Assembly: GCF_963457605.1 (NCBI RefSeq)
Contig: NZ_OY735139.1
Location: 558,001-622,000 of the forward strand
Reading direction: 5' to 3'
From: an uncultured Gellertiella sp.
GTDB taxonomy: Bacteria; Pseudomonadota; Alphaproteobacteria; Rhizobiales; Rhizobiaceae
Length of the DNA: 64,000 nucleotides
The stretch's first letter is position 1; each line of letters starts with the position of its first letter. Positions 42,075 to 51,289 of this stretch are shown piece after piece. The notes under the pieces are model-generated. The model did no database searches. It was given only the letters and a program-made list of their open reading frames with translations, and was not told where the DNA came from. A program made the translations under genes and the position numbers.

Positions 42075-43045
42075 GGGTTGACTCCTTGGTTCACCTGTTG
42101 GCTGTCATGTTCAGCAGATCTGCGTTCAATCACGAGCGCGCCGAAGGTCGCGCCCATGCCGGCGGCAAAGCAGAAGATCCGGTTGGCGGTCGTGCGCGGC
42201 AAAATCTGCGTCAGATTGTAGAAAACATCCGAGCAGAACAGGTGCCCGATTGAGGAGATCGAGCCGGTGTAAAGCCGGTCGCCCCAGCCGAAATGGGTGG
42301 AAAGCCGTTGCAACAGCGGCAGATTGAGATTGTAGGGAACGACGAGGTCCGGACCTTCGGACGGGGTGAAAAAGGCGCCATTGCAGCCTGCGATAAAGCT
42401 CTGCAACCAATCTCCGAACGTCCCTTCAAACTCACGCTTGACCGCCGGGTCCATCCGTTCCGGATTGGCATGAAACTTCGGTGTGTGAGCAACCCGCGAG
42501 GCGGTGATGCACCAATTGTCCCTGCCGGTGAACTGATGGTCGTGGTTGAGCAACATCGCTGTCGGCAGCTCGCCAAGGGCCGCACTCGATTGGCGACAGG
42601 TTGCAGCATGAAAGCATTTCTCGCCGGTCAGGATGATCACAGGGCGCGTTTGCGCGGAGTCGCTGATCAGGTGGCAGGCGCTCAACGCGGATGCGCAATG
42701 ATTCATCGAAAGGGTCAGTATTTCCCAGTCCTGCAAGCCGTGTTCCGTTGCCAGATCCTTGAGCCAGGAACTGTCGGCAAAGGTGTTGTGAGTCTGGGTC
42801 TTGGCATGGATCAGCAGACCGGACAAAGTCGCCAGCTCCGGATAATGATCCATCAGCGTGGCCAGCGGCTGTGCGCACATCCTGCTGTGGTTTTCAGGGT
42901 TGACCGCCACCGAGTTCAGTCCGAAATAACGGGTCAGCATCCGGATATTGGATGCAGAAAGACCATGTACCGGCCCCAGACTGTCGATGGCGGTCATGGA
43001 CAGCGGGGCACCGGACAAGGCGATCATGTTGACGGGAATGGCCAT
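42071..43045 (-). CDS. KAS III-like protein D with altered histidine site
   Basis: This 324-residue thiolase-fold protein is related to those at 26095 and 30355. Cys117 is kept (LSMNHCASALSAC), as is His268 (SSIGHLFCSDVF), but the first catalytic His is replaced by Tyr238 (VVPYNLNLP instead of VLPHNIN). Loss of this His should impair decarboxylative condensation while leaving acyl-enzyme formation possible, so it may be an acyltransferase. Its start shares one base with the stop of the ligase gene and its stop overlaps the monooxygenase start. Confidence 0.75.
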   Translation of the reverse strand: MAIPVNMIALSGAPLSMTAIDSLGPVHGLSASNIRMLTRYFGLNSVAVNPENHSRMCAQPLATLMDHYPELATLSGLLIHAKTQTHNTFADSSWLKDLATEHGLQDWEILTLSMNHCASALSACHLISDSAQTRPVIILTGEKCFHAATCRQSSAALGELPTAMLLNHDHQFTGRDNWCITASRVAHTPKFHANPERMDPAVKREFEGTFGDWLQSFIAGCNGAFFTPSEGPDLVVPYNLNLPLLQRLSTHFGWGDRLYTGSISSIGHLFCSDVFYNLTQILPRTTANRIFCFAAGMGATFGALVIERRSAEHDSQQVNQGVNP

Positions 43046-44616
43046 CAGGCTGCGTCCTGTTCGCTTTTGATCGCCATTGCCTTTTCAGCCGTGGTCTTGC
43101 GGGCCGCGGTATGAATATGGCGGACGCCCCGGGCGAGCATATCCGCCTGCACTTGCTTTCGGTCGAGCTTGCCGCTGGCGTTAAAGACGCAGTCTTCCTG
43201 CGCATACCAGAAGCGCGGTATGATATGCGGTGGCAAACGGTCTGCCGCTTCGTTTGCCAGTCGCTCCAGTGCCTCCGTTGTGGCAATGCCGAGGACGAAT
43301 GCGCGCAATCCACCCATGCGGGAACCTTCTTCCGGGGGGGCGACGATCACATCGCGCACATCCCGGCAATCACGGATGGCGGCTTCGACCGTATTGAGGT
43401 CAATGCGGTGACCGTCGAGCTTGATTTCCCGATCGCGACGGCCCTTAAAATACCAGTCGCCTTTCGCATCCTGCATGCCCCAGTCGCCGGTACGGTAGCT
43501 GTGCGGCGCGATAAACCGGGCGTTTTGCTCCTCGGATGCGCCGAGATAGCCTTTGCCGACACTGGTACCATGAATGATGATTTCGCCCTGACCCGTGGTA
43601 TCGGCATCGGCGGAAAGCCAGGTCCCATGCCGCGCGGAACCAATCGGCAGCTCGCGGTCAGCGTCGAGATGCGCCTGCGTGATCTCGACACAGGTCACGG
43701 CAACGGTACATTCCGTCGGGCCATAGGTATTGAAGATGCGGATACCCGGAAACCGGGCAAACAAGGTGCGGACCAGCGCTTTGGGCAAGACCTCGCCGCA
43801 AAAGATCATCGCTTTCAGTGCGGGTAGAGTGTCGCTGCAAAATCCCTGATGGCGGACATAATGCGCCGCAAGAGTTGGCGTTGACACCCAGATCGACAGG
43901 TCGTCGGCGGAAAATTGCGCCAGATATGTGCCAATATTCCAGATGTCGCCGTGGTCAAGGCCGGACATTGGCTTCAGGTTCAACCAGGACAGCCACATTT
44001 CAAAGAGCGAAACGTCAAAGCAATAGCGCACATTTGCCGAAATGCAGCCTGGGTTGCCGATGTCGCTGCCCATTTGGTCCATCCAGCCGACGAAATCGGC
44101 AAGATTGGCATAGGTGACCTCAATGCCCTTGGGTTCGCCTGTGGTGCCGGTCGAAAAGAGAATATAGGCCGTATCCTGATCTGCTGCCCGGATCGGCGGA
44201 TGCGTGATGCCCGGTGCCGTCGTCAGCAGCGGGACAGGCAAAACGAGATCGGTGAGGCCGATGGGGGCGTCATGCCCATCCGGTTGCGCATCGATCAACA
44301 GTGTCGAACCGGTGACTGAAGCGACGCCGGCAAGCCGACGCGGCGGCAGGTCCGGCTCGTTGGGCACGGCCGCGCGACCGGTCAGGAGGCAAGCCCAATA
44401 GGCGATGAGAAAACGCCGGTCCTTATGGCCGAAAATCATCACCGGGCTGCGGTCGCCAGGCTGTACGCTGGCGATCTGCGCGGCAAGCGCCCTTGCCGAA
44501 GCACTGAGTGTGGCAAATGTCAGATCCCCGGTCGCGTGGCTGTAAGCCAGGCCGATGGCGTTTTCCATCGGCTTGAAGACGCTGATAATCCGGTCATGGG
44601 CGCCGGGTTCGGTCAT
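43045..44616 (-). CDS. DltA-like amino-acid:carrier-protein ligase
   Basis: This 523-residue stand-alone adenylation enzyme has the phosphate loop FSTGTTGEPKG (154-164), FDVSLFEMWLSW, IFCGEVLPKALVRTLF and NTYGPTECTVAV, which together match D-alanine:D-alanyl-carrier ligases (DltA) and stand-alone amino-acid ligases more closely than acyl-CoA ligases; the lid has GRRDREIKLDGHRI and the terminal Lys in NASGKLDRK. It should activate an amino acid as AMP ester and load it onto a carrier protein, most simply ACP 2, whose gene it overlaps by 4 nt. The substrate cannot be read with confidence. Confidence 0.8.
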   Translation of the reverse strand: MTEPGAHDRIISVFKPMENAIGLAYSHATGDLTFATLSASARALAAQIASVQPGDRSPVMIFGHKDRRFLIAYWACLLTGRAAVPNEPDLPPRRLAGVASVTGSTLLIDAQPDGHDAPIGLTDLVLPVPLLTTAPGITHPPIRAADQDTAYILFSTGTTGEPKGIEVTYANLADFVGWMDQMGSDIGNPGCISANVRYCFDVSLFEMWLSWLNLKPMSGLDHGDIWNIGTYLAQFSADDLSIWVSTPTLAAHYVRHQGFCSDTLPALKAMIFCGEVLPKALVRTLFARFPGIRIFNTYGPTECTVAVTCVEITQAHLDADRELPIGSARHGTWLSADADTTGQGEIIIHGTSVGKGYLGASEEQNARFIAPHSYRTGDWGMQDAKGDWYFKGRRDREIKLDGHRIDLNTVEAAIRDCRDVRDVIVAPPEEGSRMGGLRAFVLGIATTEALERLANEAADRLPPHIIPRFWYAQEDCVFNASGKLDRKQVQADMLARGVRHIHTAARKTTAEKAMAIKSEQDAA

Positions 44617-44882
44617 GCGGCGATCTCCGCAGATGCCAGCCGCCTTTCGATGAAGCGGGCGATATTTTCGACCGACTGGAAATCTTCCTGGGCCAGGCGG
44701 GAGGAGCCAAGAGTAAACCCAGGAATTTGCTCTTCCAGGAGGAGGAAGAGCTCAATGAAATTACCGCTGTCGAAGCCGAGATCGCGCTCGAATTCGGTGG
44801 ACGCGCTCAGTTCCAGCCCCGCCGGAACCTCGGCAATTTCGGTGATGCCTTCAAGAATTGCATTGATGATGGTGATGGTCAT
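44613..44882 (-). CDS. Acyl carrier protein 2
   Basis: This 89-residue carrier protein has the phosphopantetheine site Ser39 in RDLGFDSGNFIELF. The surrounding helices (LELSASTEFERDL, SVENIARFIERRLAS) are normal. It lies between two adenylating enzymes: 23 nt after the acyl-CoA-ligase-like gene and overlapping the DltA-like gene by 4 nt. It is therefore the likely acceptor of the activated amino acid. It is clearly different from ACP 1 (22126), so the pathway uses at least two discrete carriers besides the one in the megasynthase. Confidence 0.87.
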   Translation of the reverse strand: MTITIINAILEGITEIAEVPAGLELSASTEFERDLGFDSGNFIELFLLLEEQIPGFTLGSSRLAQEDFQSVENIARFIERRLASAEIAA

Positions 44883-44905
44883 GAACCTGCCTCTGAATGA
44901 TAGGG

Positions 44906-46456
44906 TTATGCCGCAGCCGATGTGTTTTCGGACGCTTCGGCCTTGAGACGCTTTTTGTCGATCTTGCCATTCGGGCTTTTCGGCAAAGTGCGCGAAAACC
45001 GGATTTCTGCCGGGCGCTGATGGGGTTTGAGATGTTCGCCCAGGAAAGCCTGAAGGTCGCTTTCGTCTTGATGTTCGCCAAGGCGAAGTTCGACGAAGGC
45101 AATCAGCCGCGTATCGGTGACCGCATCCGGTATGCCGACAATGGCCGACATCGACACGGCCGGATGGGTGGCAATCACGGCTTCCACCTCGAGCGGCGCA
45201 ACTTTCTGGCCACGCACCTTTAGCATCTCGTCACGGCGCCCGATGAAATACGCGAAACCTTCCTCATCGAGCTGCACGAGATCGCCCGTATGGAGATAGC
45301 GCTCGCCGGGCAGGTCGCCGGCAAACAATCGTTCGCGCGTTGCCTCGCTGTTGTTCCAATATCCGAGCATGACGGTGTCACCACGGATGACGAGTTCGCC
45401 GGAGCCGCCGGACTTGATCCGGTTGCCGTCTTCGTCTTCCACCCACATCTGCGTCAGCGGTATCGCCTTGCCGATGCTGGCCTTGCGTCGGTCCAGCTCG
45501 GCGGGGTCGAGATAGGTGCAACGGTGGCATTCGGTCAGGCCATACATGGAAAAGACGAGCGCCTTGGGAAACATCGCCCGCATGGCATCAATCGAGTCGG
45601 TGTTGAAGGCGGAGGCCGTGCTGGTGACGATGCGGATCCGCGAGAAATCAAACCGCTTGGCGAAAGGCGAGATCAGGGCGGCGATGGTCGGCACCAGCGG
45701 GAAGACGGTGGCCTGATAAGTGGCCAACCGATGAAGGCTCATCAGCGGCTGGGCGAAGGCGTTTTCCACGATCAGCGTCGCCTTGACCAGAGTCGTCATG
45801 GTGATCTGGTGCAAGCCATAGTCAAAGGTGAAGGGGATGGCGCAGAACACGCGGTCGCTCGGCTCATATCCGAGGTAGGAGGCGACGGAACAGGCGGCTG
45901 TCACCATGTTGCGTTGCGACAGCATCACGCCTTTCGGATTGGATGTGGAGCCGGAGGTGTAGATGATGGCGGCCAGATCGTCGGGAGCGGCAACGGGGAA
46001 AAGCCTGTCCGTTACCGTCACATTGTCTGTTTCAAACCGTTCCGGCGTCGACCAGATCAAAACGGGTGCTGTTGTTGCCGCGGCTAAGGCCGCGTCGATA
46101 ACCTCGCGGTTCTTCGTTTGCGCAATGACGACGCGGGGTGTTGAATCATCGATCAGCCAGGCAAGCTGACTGGCCGTCGTTGCCGGATTGACGGGCACGA
46201 AAACGGCGGCGGCATATTGCACTGCCCAGAAAGCCAGCGCAAAGGCGCTGCAATTATCAAGAACCACAAAAACCCGGTCGGTGGGTCTGACCCCCTGGAC
46301 CATCAGGCTGAGCGCCAATGCGCGTGCGCCGTCTTTTACAGCGGCGAAGCTGATGTTTTCCTTTCCATCGAACAAGGCGGTCTGGTCAGGGCTTTCGTTG
46401 GCAGACCTGTCCAGAAAGGCGCTTAGCGCAATAGTGGCTGGAATAGGATGTCGCAT
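44906..46456 (-). CDS. AMP-forming acyl-CoA/acyl-ACP ligase, exosortase-A-system type
   Basis: ATG 46456 (AGGAAG close upstream) gives 516 residues; longer frames are not homologous in character. Motifs: IIYTSGSTSNPKGVMLS (165-180), the distinctive block IPFTFDYGLHQITMTTLV, MYGLTECHRCTYL, HTGDLVQLDEEGF, and lid Lys in KSPNGKIDKKRL. The FDYGLHQ block and flow resemble the AMP ligases that accompany a fold-III PLP decarboxylase and an ACP in exosortase-A loci; all three partner types exist here. It probably activates a carboxylic or amino acid for loading on ACP 2. First gene of the six-gene minus operon. Confidence 0.82.
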   Translation of the reverse strand: MRHPIPATIALSAFLDRSANESPDQTALFDGKENISFAAVKDGARALALSLMVQGVRPTDRVFVVLDNCSAFALAFWAVQYAAAVFVPVNPATTASQLAWLIDDSTPRVVIAQTKNREVIDAALAAATTAPVLIWSTPERFETDNVTVTDRLFPVAAPDDLAAIIYTSGSTSNPKGVMLSQRNMVTAACSVASYLGYEPSDRVFCAIPFTFDYGLHQITMTTLVKATLIVENAFAQPLMSLHRLATYQATVFPLVPTIAALISPFAKRFDFSRIRIVTSTASAFNTDSIDAMRAMFPKALVFSMYGLTECHRCTYLDPAELDRRKASIGKAIPLTQMWVEDEDGNRIKSGGSGELVIRGDTVMLGYWNNSEATRERLFAGDLPGERYLHTGDLVQLDEEGFAYFIGRRDEMLKVRGQKVAPLEVEAVIATHPAVSMSAIVGIPDAVTDTRLIAFVELRLGEHQDESDLQAFLGEHLKPHQRPAEIRFSRTLPKSPNGKIDKKRLKAEASENTSAAA

Positions 46457-46733
46457 GCTTCCTCGCTCGTCAGTGTGTGTTGGTCGACGGTTAATTTCGA
46501 GGTGAAGGGACCGCAGATCACTGAGCACCGCGACCTCATGCATGATTCTGGACGTGCATGAACGCGTTTTGCTCGCTTTCGGAACTCCGAATTCGGTGGC
46601 TTTGTGAATGGCCGCCCTTTTCGACCAGAGGTTTCGCCGGACCTGTTCGCGGCGGGGCACAGATGCCGTGATTGAAGAGTTCGCGACCTGGCAGGTCCGT
46701 CCTACTGGGCGATCTATCCCCTAGGTCACATAC

Positions 46734-46849
46734 CCATAAAATAGTTTTTGTTTTGAATGGATTGTGATTCACTTCCTGGATTGATTTGGAGGCAGTGATG
46801 GCGCGGTTCGATTTGACGGATTTTGAGTGGTCGGTGATTGAGCCTCTTA
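46734..46849 (+). mobile_element. IS5 (IS427-like) left-end fragment
   Basis: The fragment starts GGTCACATACCC after TA (46732-46733) and includes the transposase start MARFDLTDFEWSVIEPL, the same as the element at 13.8-15.8 kb. It is cut after about 113 bp at the junction with the IS3 and IS5-type insertions. Confidence 0.85.
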
Positions 46850-47781
46850 GAGCCTGACCGAAAAAGAGTTGAGTGAAATCAGCCAGTTGTGATTCTGTTT
46901 GTTTGCTTACGACGAACGGAGACCACAATGAGCTGGACTGATTTCACCCGTCGGCAATATGCCCGAGGCGCAAGGCGGTATGCAAGCGATCTGACGGACA
47001 GGGAATGGGGATTGATCTCCCCTTGGCTGCCTGGAGCGAAGCGATTGGGCAGGCCGCGCAGCACGGATCTTCGCGAGGTCGTGAATGCGTTGCTGTACAT
47101 GGCGACAACGGGGTGCCAGTGGCGGATGCTGCCGAAGGATTTTCCGCCTTTCACAACCGTACAGTCCTATTTCTACGAATGGCGAGCGACAGGGTTATGG
47201 GGCCGGATCAACCACCATCTGGTGATGGAGGCGCGTGAACTGGAAGGACGGGAAGCCTCGCCATCTGCGGGCGTGATCGACAGTCAAAGCGTGAAAACCA
47301 CGGAAAGCGGCGGAATTTCAGGCTATGACGCGGGCAAAAAGATCAAGGGACGCAAGCGCCATATCGTCGTCGACACGCTTGGACTGATGGTCGGCCTCGT
47401 GGTTCACAGCGCCGATATTCAGGATCGCGATGGTGCACCTGCCGTTCTCAAAACCATTCTCAAGCGCTGGCCCTGGCTGAAACATATCTTCGCCGACGGT
47501 GGTTATGCCGGACCGAAGCTGAAGGGAGCACTGCAAAAGATCGCTGCGTTCACTCTCCAGATCGTGAAGCGGACCGATAAGGCCAAGGGCTTCGAGGTTT
47601 TGCCGCGTCGCTGGGTCGTGGAGCGCACCTTCGCATGGCTTGGCAGATGTCGGCGACTGGCCAAGGATTGGGAGAAATCCATCGCATCAGCCCAGGCATG
47701 GATCACTATCGCCCACATCAGGGTCCTGACGCGACGCTTGGCAAGGTACCGATATTATTGAAACCTTTTCGAGTCAGGCTC
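46850..47781 (+). mobile_element. Intact IS5-type element (IS1031-like) with TTA duplication
   Basis: Terminal repeats GAGCCTGAC...GTCAGGCTC bound 932 bp, flanked by TTA at 46847-46849 and 47782-47784. It is the youngest insertion in this pile because it has a clean target duplication at the junction of two older fragments. Confidence 0.9.
46928..47761 (+). CDS. IS5-family transposase
   Basis: This is a complete 277-residue DDE transposase. DREWGLISPWLPGAK and the DUF4096-like N-terminus, then GVIDSQSVKTTESGG (first Asp), GRKRHIVVDTLGLMVGLVVHSADIQDRDGA, FADGGYAGPKL (second Asp) and RRWVVERTFAWLGRCRRL (Glu) are all present. ATG 46928 has a GGAG site and matches family starts; an upstream frame to 46889 is not needed. 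No stop codon or frameshift is seen, so the element is likely functional. Confidence 0.9.
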   Translation: MSWTDFTRRQYARGARRYASDLTDREWGLISPWLPGAKRLGRPRSTDLREVVNALLYMATTGCQWRMLPKDFPPFTTVQSYFYEWRATGLWGRINHHLVMEARELEGREASPSAGVIDSQSVKTTESGGISGYDAGKKIKGRKRHIVVDTLGLMVGLVVHSADIQDRDGAPAVLKTILKRWPWLKHIFADGGYAGPKLKGALQKIAAFTLQIVKRTDKAKGFEVLPRRWVVERTFAWLGRCRRLAKDWEKSIASAQAWITIAHIRVLTRRLARYRYY

Positions 47782-47867
47782 TTAGAGGTGGCTCGGGAAA
47801 TTTGAACAATCGGGATAAGTGGAATTTCTGCCTGACTTCGGCTTAGATGCCGGGAACAGGAGAGATC

Positions 47868-48179
47868 ATGACAAGACGACCGCGCCGGAACCACACACCG
47901 GCTTTCAAGGCGAAGGTGGCGCTTGCCGCCATCAGAGGCGAACAGACGCTGGTTGAGTTATCCCAACAGTTCGACGTGCACGCCAACCAGATCAAGCAAT
48001 GGAAAGACCAGCTCCTTGAGGGGGCGACGGGGGTTTTCGGCGATGAAGCCAAGGCGGAACCGGCGGGTCCAACCGTTGATGTCAAAACGCTGCATGCCAA
48101 GATCGGGGAGTTGACGCTGGAGAACGATTTTTTATCCGGTGCGCTCGGCAAGGCGGGATTGCTGGGCGGAAAGAAATGA
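47868..48179 (+). CDS. IS3-family transposase OrfA
   Basis: This 103-residue protein (ATG 47868, MTRRPRRNHTPAFKAKVALAAI) has the helix-turn-helix of IS3 OrfA (TLVELSQQFDVHANQIKQWKDQLL) and a leucine-zipper-like end (LHAKIGELTLENDFLSGAL). It overlaps orfB by 4 nt; in IS3 elements the two are joined by -1 frameshifting to make the full transposase. Confidence 0.88.
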   Translation: MTRRPRRNHTPAFKAKVALAAIRGEQTLVELSQQFDVHANQIKQWKDQLLEGATGVFGDEAKAEPAGPTVDVKTLHAKIGELTLENDFLSGALGKAGLLGGKK

Positions 48180-49006
48180 TCGACCGCAAGCACAAACTTT
48201 CCGTCGTGCGCCAGGCGAAACTTCTCCGCTTCAGCAGGGGCAGTATCTACTATTCTCCACGTCCAGTGCCCGACGGCGATCTGGTCCTGATGCGGCGGAT
48301 AGACGAACTGCATCTCGATTACCCGTTTGCCGGAAGTCGGATGTTGCAAGGGCTTTTGAGGGGAGAAGGGCTGGAGACTGGGCGGCTGCACGTCGCCACG
48401 CTGATGAAGAAGATGGGCATCGAGGCGATCTATCGCCGCCCGAACACCTCGAAACCGGCACCCGGTCACAAGGTCTATCCTTATCTCCTGCGCAAGCTGG
48501 CGGTCACCCGGTCCAACCAGGTCTGGGCGATGGATATCACATATATTCCGATGGCGCGGGGCTTCGTCTATCTCTGTGCCGTGGTGGACTGGTTCAGTCG
48601 CCGCGTGCTCTCATGGCGGCTGTCGATCACGATGGAGACAGCCTTCTGCATCGCAGCGGTCGAGGACGCGCTTGCGAGACATGGCAAACCCGACATCTTC
48701 AATACCGACCAGGGATCGCAGTTCACGTCTATCGACTTTACTGATGTGCTAAAGAAGGCGGAAGTCTCCATCTCGATGGACGGTAAAGGCGCATGGCGCG
48801 ACAATGTCTTCGTCGAGCGGCTCTGGCGGTCAATCAAATATGAGGAGGTTTATCTCCACGCTTACAAGACAGTGCCCGAGGCCCGCGCTGGCATCGGCCG
48901 ATATCTGGCCTTCTACAACAGCCGACGCCCACATTCATCGCTTGACCGGAAGACGCCGGATCAGGCCTACTTCAACGCGCTGCCACCGATGATGGTGGCA
49001 GCATAA
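48176..49006 (+). CDS. IS3-family transposase OrfB
   Basis: The 276 residues include the HTH_21-like opening (RKHKLSVVRQAKLLRFSRGSIYY) and the integrase core: WAMDITYIPMARGFVYL (first Asp), FNTDQGSQFTSIDF (second Asp) and DNVFVERLWRSIKYEEVYL (Glu). The reading frame is complete, ending NALPPMMVAA. Nothing suggests inactivation. Confidence 0.9.
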   Translation: MIDRKHKLSVVRQAKLLRFSRGSIYYSPRPVPDGDLVLMRRIDELHLDYPFAGSRMLQGLLRGEGLETGRLHVATLMKKMGIEAIYRRPNTSKPAPGHKVYPYLLRKLAVTRSNQVWAMDITYIPMARGFVYLCAVVDWFSRRVLSWRLSITMETAFCIAAVEDALARHGKPDIFNTDQGSQFTSIDFTDVLKKAEVSISMDGKGAWRDNVFVERLWRSIKYEEVYLHAYKTVPEARAGIGRYLAFYNSRRPHSSLDRKTPDQAYFNALPPMMVAA

Positions 49007-49067
49007 TCGAGGCGGAAATCCACTTAGCGAGACACCCGGAACTGTTCAGACAAACCGAGCCACCTCT

Positions 49068-51251
49068 ATGTTGGCACCGCACGGCCTCGGTGCGGGTTGG
49101 GGGGTGATCGGGAAGTCCGGAAACCGCCAGAGTATCACGGACATGCTATCCGGCGGGACCCCTTCCGTGGAAGCGCTCGCCGCAGCCTTCACGGGGTTAT
49201 TCCCAGGCGCGGGGTTTGGTGTAGCGAGCATTGACGATGTGCCCGGCTCCAGAGAGATGCTGCAGGAGCGCATGCTCGCTGCTTTGCGCAAGGCGCGCGT
49301 ATCAAGTCCTTTGCTCGTCTGGCGGCCTGTTCTCGCAGCGCTGTTTGCCATTGAAAGGGGCGTGATCACCCGGCCTCTCAAAGTCGGTGTAATCTGCCAT
49401 GCCGCCCAGGGTTTTGCCGTGCAGCAAGTGCAAATTCGAACGGGAGGCGACGCTTCTCAACGCCTGTTGGCTCCGGAACGACGTCATGTCGGCCAGATCA
49501 TTGTCTCGGAATGGGGCTACGCAGGGCTTGCCGAACGGGCCACCTCGGCTCTCAATGCAGGCACGTCAGGCGATTGGCAGGGTTCGTTCGAATGGGCGAA
49601 GTCGATCGGCAGGCTGGCCCTTGGCATGCCGACGAAACCTGAGATCCTGCGCCTGGACAACGGAGACTGGCAAACCCTGACACCGCCGGCCGCACTGGAC
49701 ATTGGCAATGTGTCGCTGCCTCCCGAACTCACGGACAACCTGAACGATTGCGATATCGTTATTTTCGAAACGCTTGCGGACGGTCCGGTTCGCGACGGCC
49801 TGCAGGCAAGGCTGGAACTGTCAACCAGGACGCCAATTGAAACTTTACCCCTTCAGGCCATCGCGGAAGGAGCGCTGATCGCCGCAGGTCGGCTCAGCCG
49901 GCGGGAGCCGGTCTATTTCGACTTCCTGCCACAGATTTCCACCATTGTGCAGAAGCGCGACGGGGCCGAAAACTATGATCTTGTCGATCCTGAAATCACG
50001 CTTCCCGCCGGAGACACCTACCGAAGTCCAAACCCGGCCCAATTCGCGATCCAGGCGGGACAGGACCAATTTTCGATCTATCTCCGCAAGCAGACAGAAG
50101 AGCGGCCTCGAAAGGCGAAGGTCGAAATCGGTGCAAAGCTTGCACGACAGACGCCCGTGGATCTTTGGGTGGAGCAAAAGCCTGCCTCTGGCCGGGCAAA
50201 AATCTTGCTGCATTCGGAAAGTCTGGTTCGGCAGTTCCAGGTAGATTGGGATGGCGCGGTGGAATTGTCCGAAACCTGGGAGGATCTGCTCGCATCCTTC
50301 GAAAAGCCCACCCCCACGATCCCGGCCCGGCTCGTGCTGCCATGCGGCACGGATGGGTGGCTGGACAATGGGAGGGGTGACGGCCTGCTGAAGATCGTCG
50401 CTGTTCAATCCGAACGGGCAGACGCAGACTGGACACTTCTCGCCGACAAACTGTCGGCCAGACCCTATGGCCGTTATGCCATTTCAAGCGACGGACATTT
50501 TCCGCCAGAAATTGACGCAAAGACCGTGACCGATATGCAACTAATGATTGCGCGCGCCACCCTGCATGTGCGCGAACATCTTGCTGGCAAGAGTAAGGAA
50601 CGCAAGGATTCCCTTCGCTTTTTGACCTGGCTCTATCGCCTCTGTCCGCCAGAGGTGACCGATTGGCTGCTGGAAGCCTGGGAGCAGCAGGAACGGGGTC
50701 ATCGGTTGATCACCCATCCCAGCCGCTGGATACTCGCCTACCAGGGACTTGGCCGGATCGCAAGCAAACGGTCGCACGAACAACAAGCGATCTACAAGAT
50801 CCTGCAGAAGCCCACGGCCGAGTGGCGTTGGCAACGAGAAACAGCCGCCATGGCTTTCCTGCTTTCCCGCTCAGACACAGCGCCGAAGGCACTGACACGC
50901 AAGGGCGTAGAACATGTGGGCAGGAGAATACTGGAGGAATTCACCGCTAACATCGGCACGACCTATACCCGTTTCCATTATGCCCCGTTCCTGCTGGTCG
51001 GGCTCTTGCGGTGGCGCATTGTCGATCCCTTTGCTCTGGTGGCCGGGCAGGATCCCGTGGCTGACAGGTTGATGAACAGCGTGGAGAAAACGTTGAAGGA
51101 CCTGCAGAGCCCGGGCCGGGCCAAAGTCATGGCAAAATATGGCCGGATCCTTGAGCAGGTTCGGGAGGAACTCGAAGGCAAGGGCACAAACCCCGATCTG
51201 CTGCTGGATATTGCGGGTGGGGCAGAAGACAGCGAGGACAGGAATGGTTAA
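49068..51251 (+). pseudogene. Hsp70-like (actin-fold, DUF3731-type) protein truncated at its N-terminus by the IS3
   Basis: The open frame (727 residues) begins at the first base after the IS3 end, so its ATG is probably not a native start. Residues about 100-310 have an actin/Hsp70-like layout (LKVGVICHAAQGFAVQQVQIR; DNLNDCDIVIFETLADGPVRDGL; GALIAAGRLSRREPVYFDFLPQIS), and ARQTPVDLWVEQKPASGRAKILL resembles the substrate domain. The C-terminal about 250 residues are helical and could be DUF3731, known only next to Hsp70-like domains. The nucleotide-binding N-terminal sheet with the DxGT motif is missing. Identification is moderate; loss of the 5' end is clear from position. Confidence 0.5.
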
Positions 51252-51289
51252 CGGCACGTCGTCGCACGTCATTTGCCAGCGGATTTGCT

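Larger units (their letters stand above)
47784..49067 (+). mobile_element. IS3-family element
   Basis: Ends AGAGGTGGCTCGG (left) and CCGAGCCACCTCT (right) are inverted repeats; adjoining inner sequences also match (AAGTGGAATTTCTGCC and GGCGGAAATCCACTT). It contains orfA and orfB with a 4-nt overlap. Its right end abuts the truncated Hsp70-like gene exactly, and its left end abuts the IS5 fragment. Confidence 0.85.

Noticed and set aside
46536..46928. 130-codon minus-strand frame upstream of the minus operon
   Set aside because: It runs across an IS5 end and the IS5-type insertion, so it is a chance frame over IS junctions.
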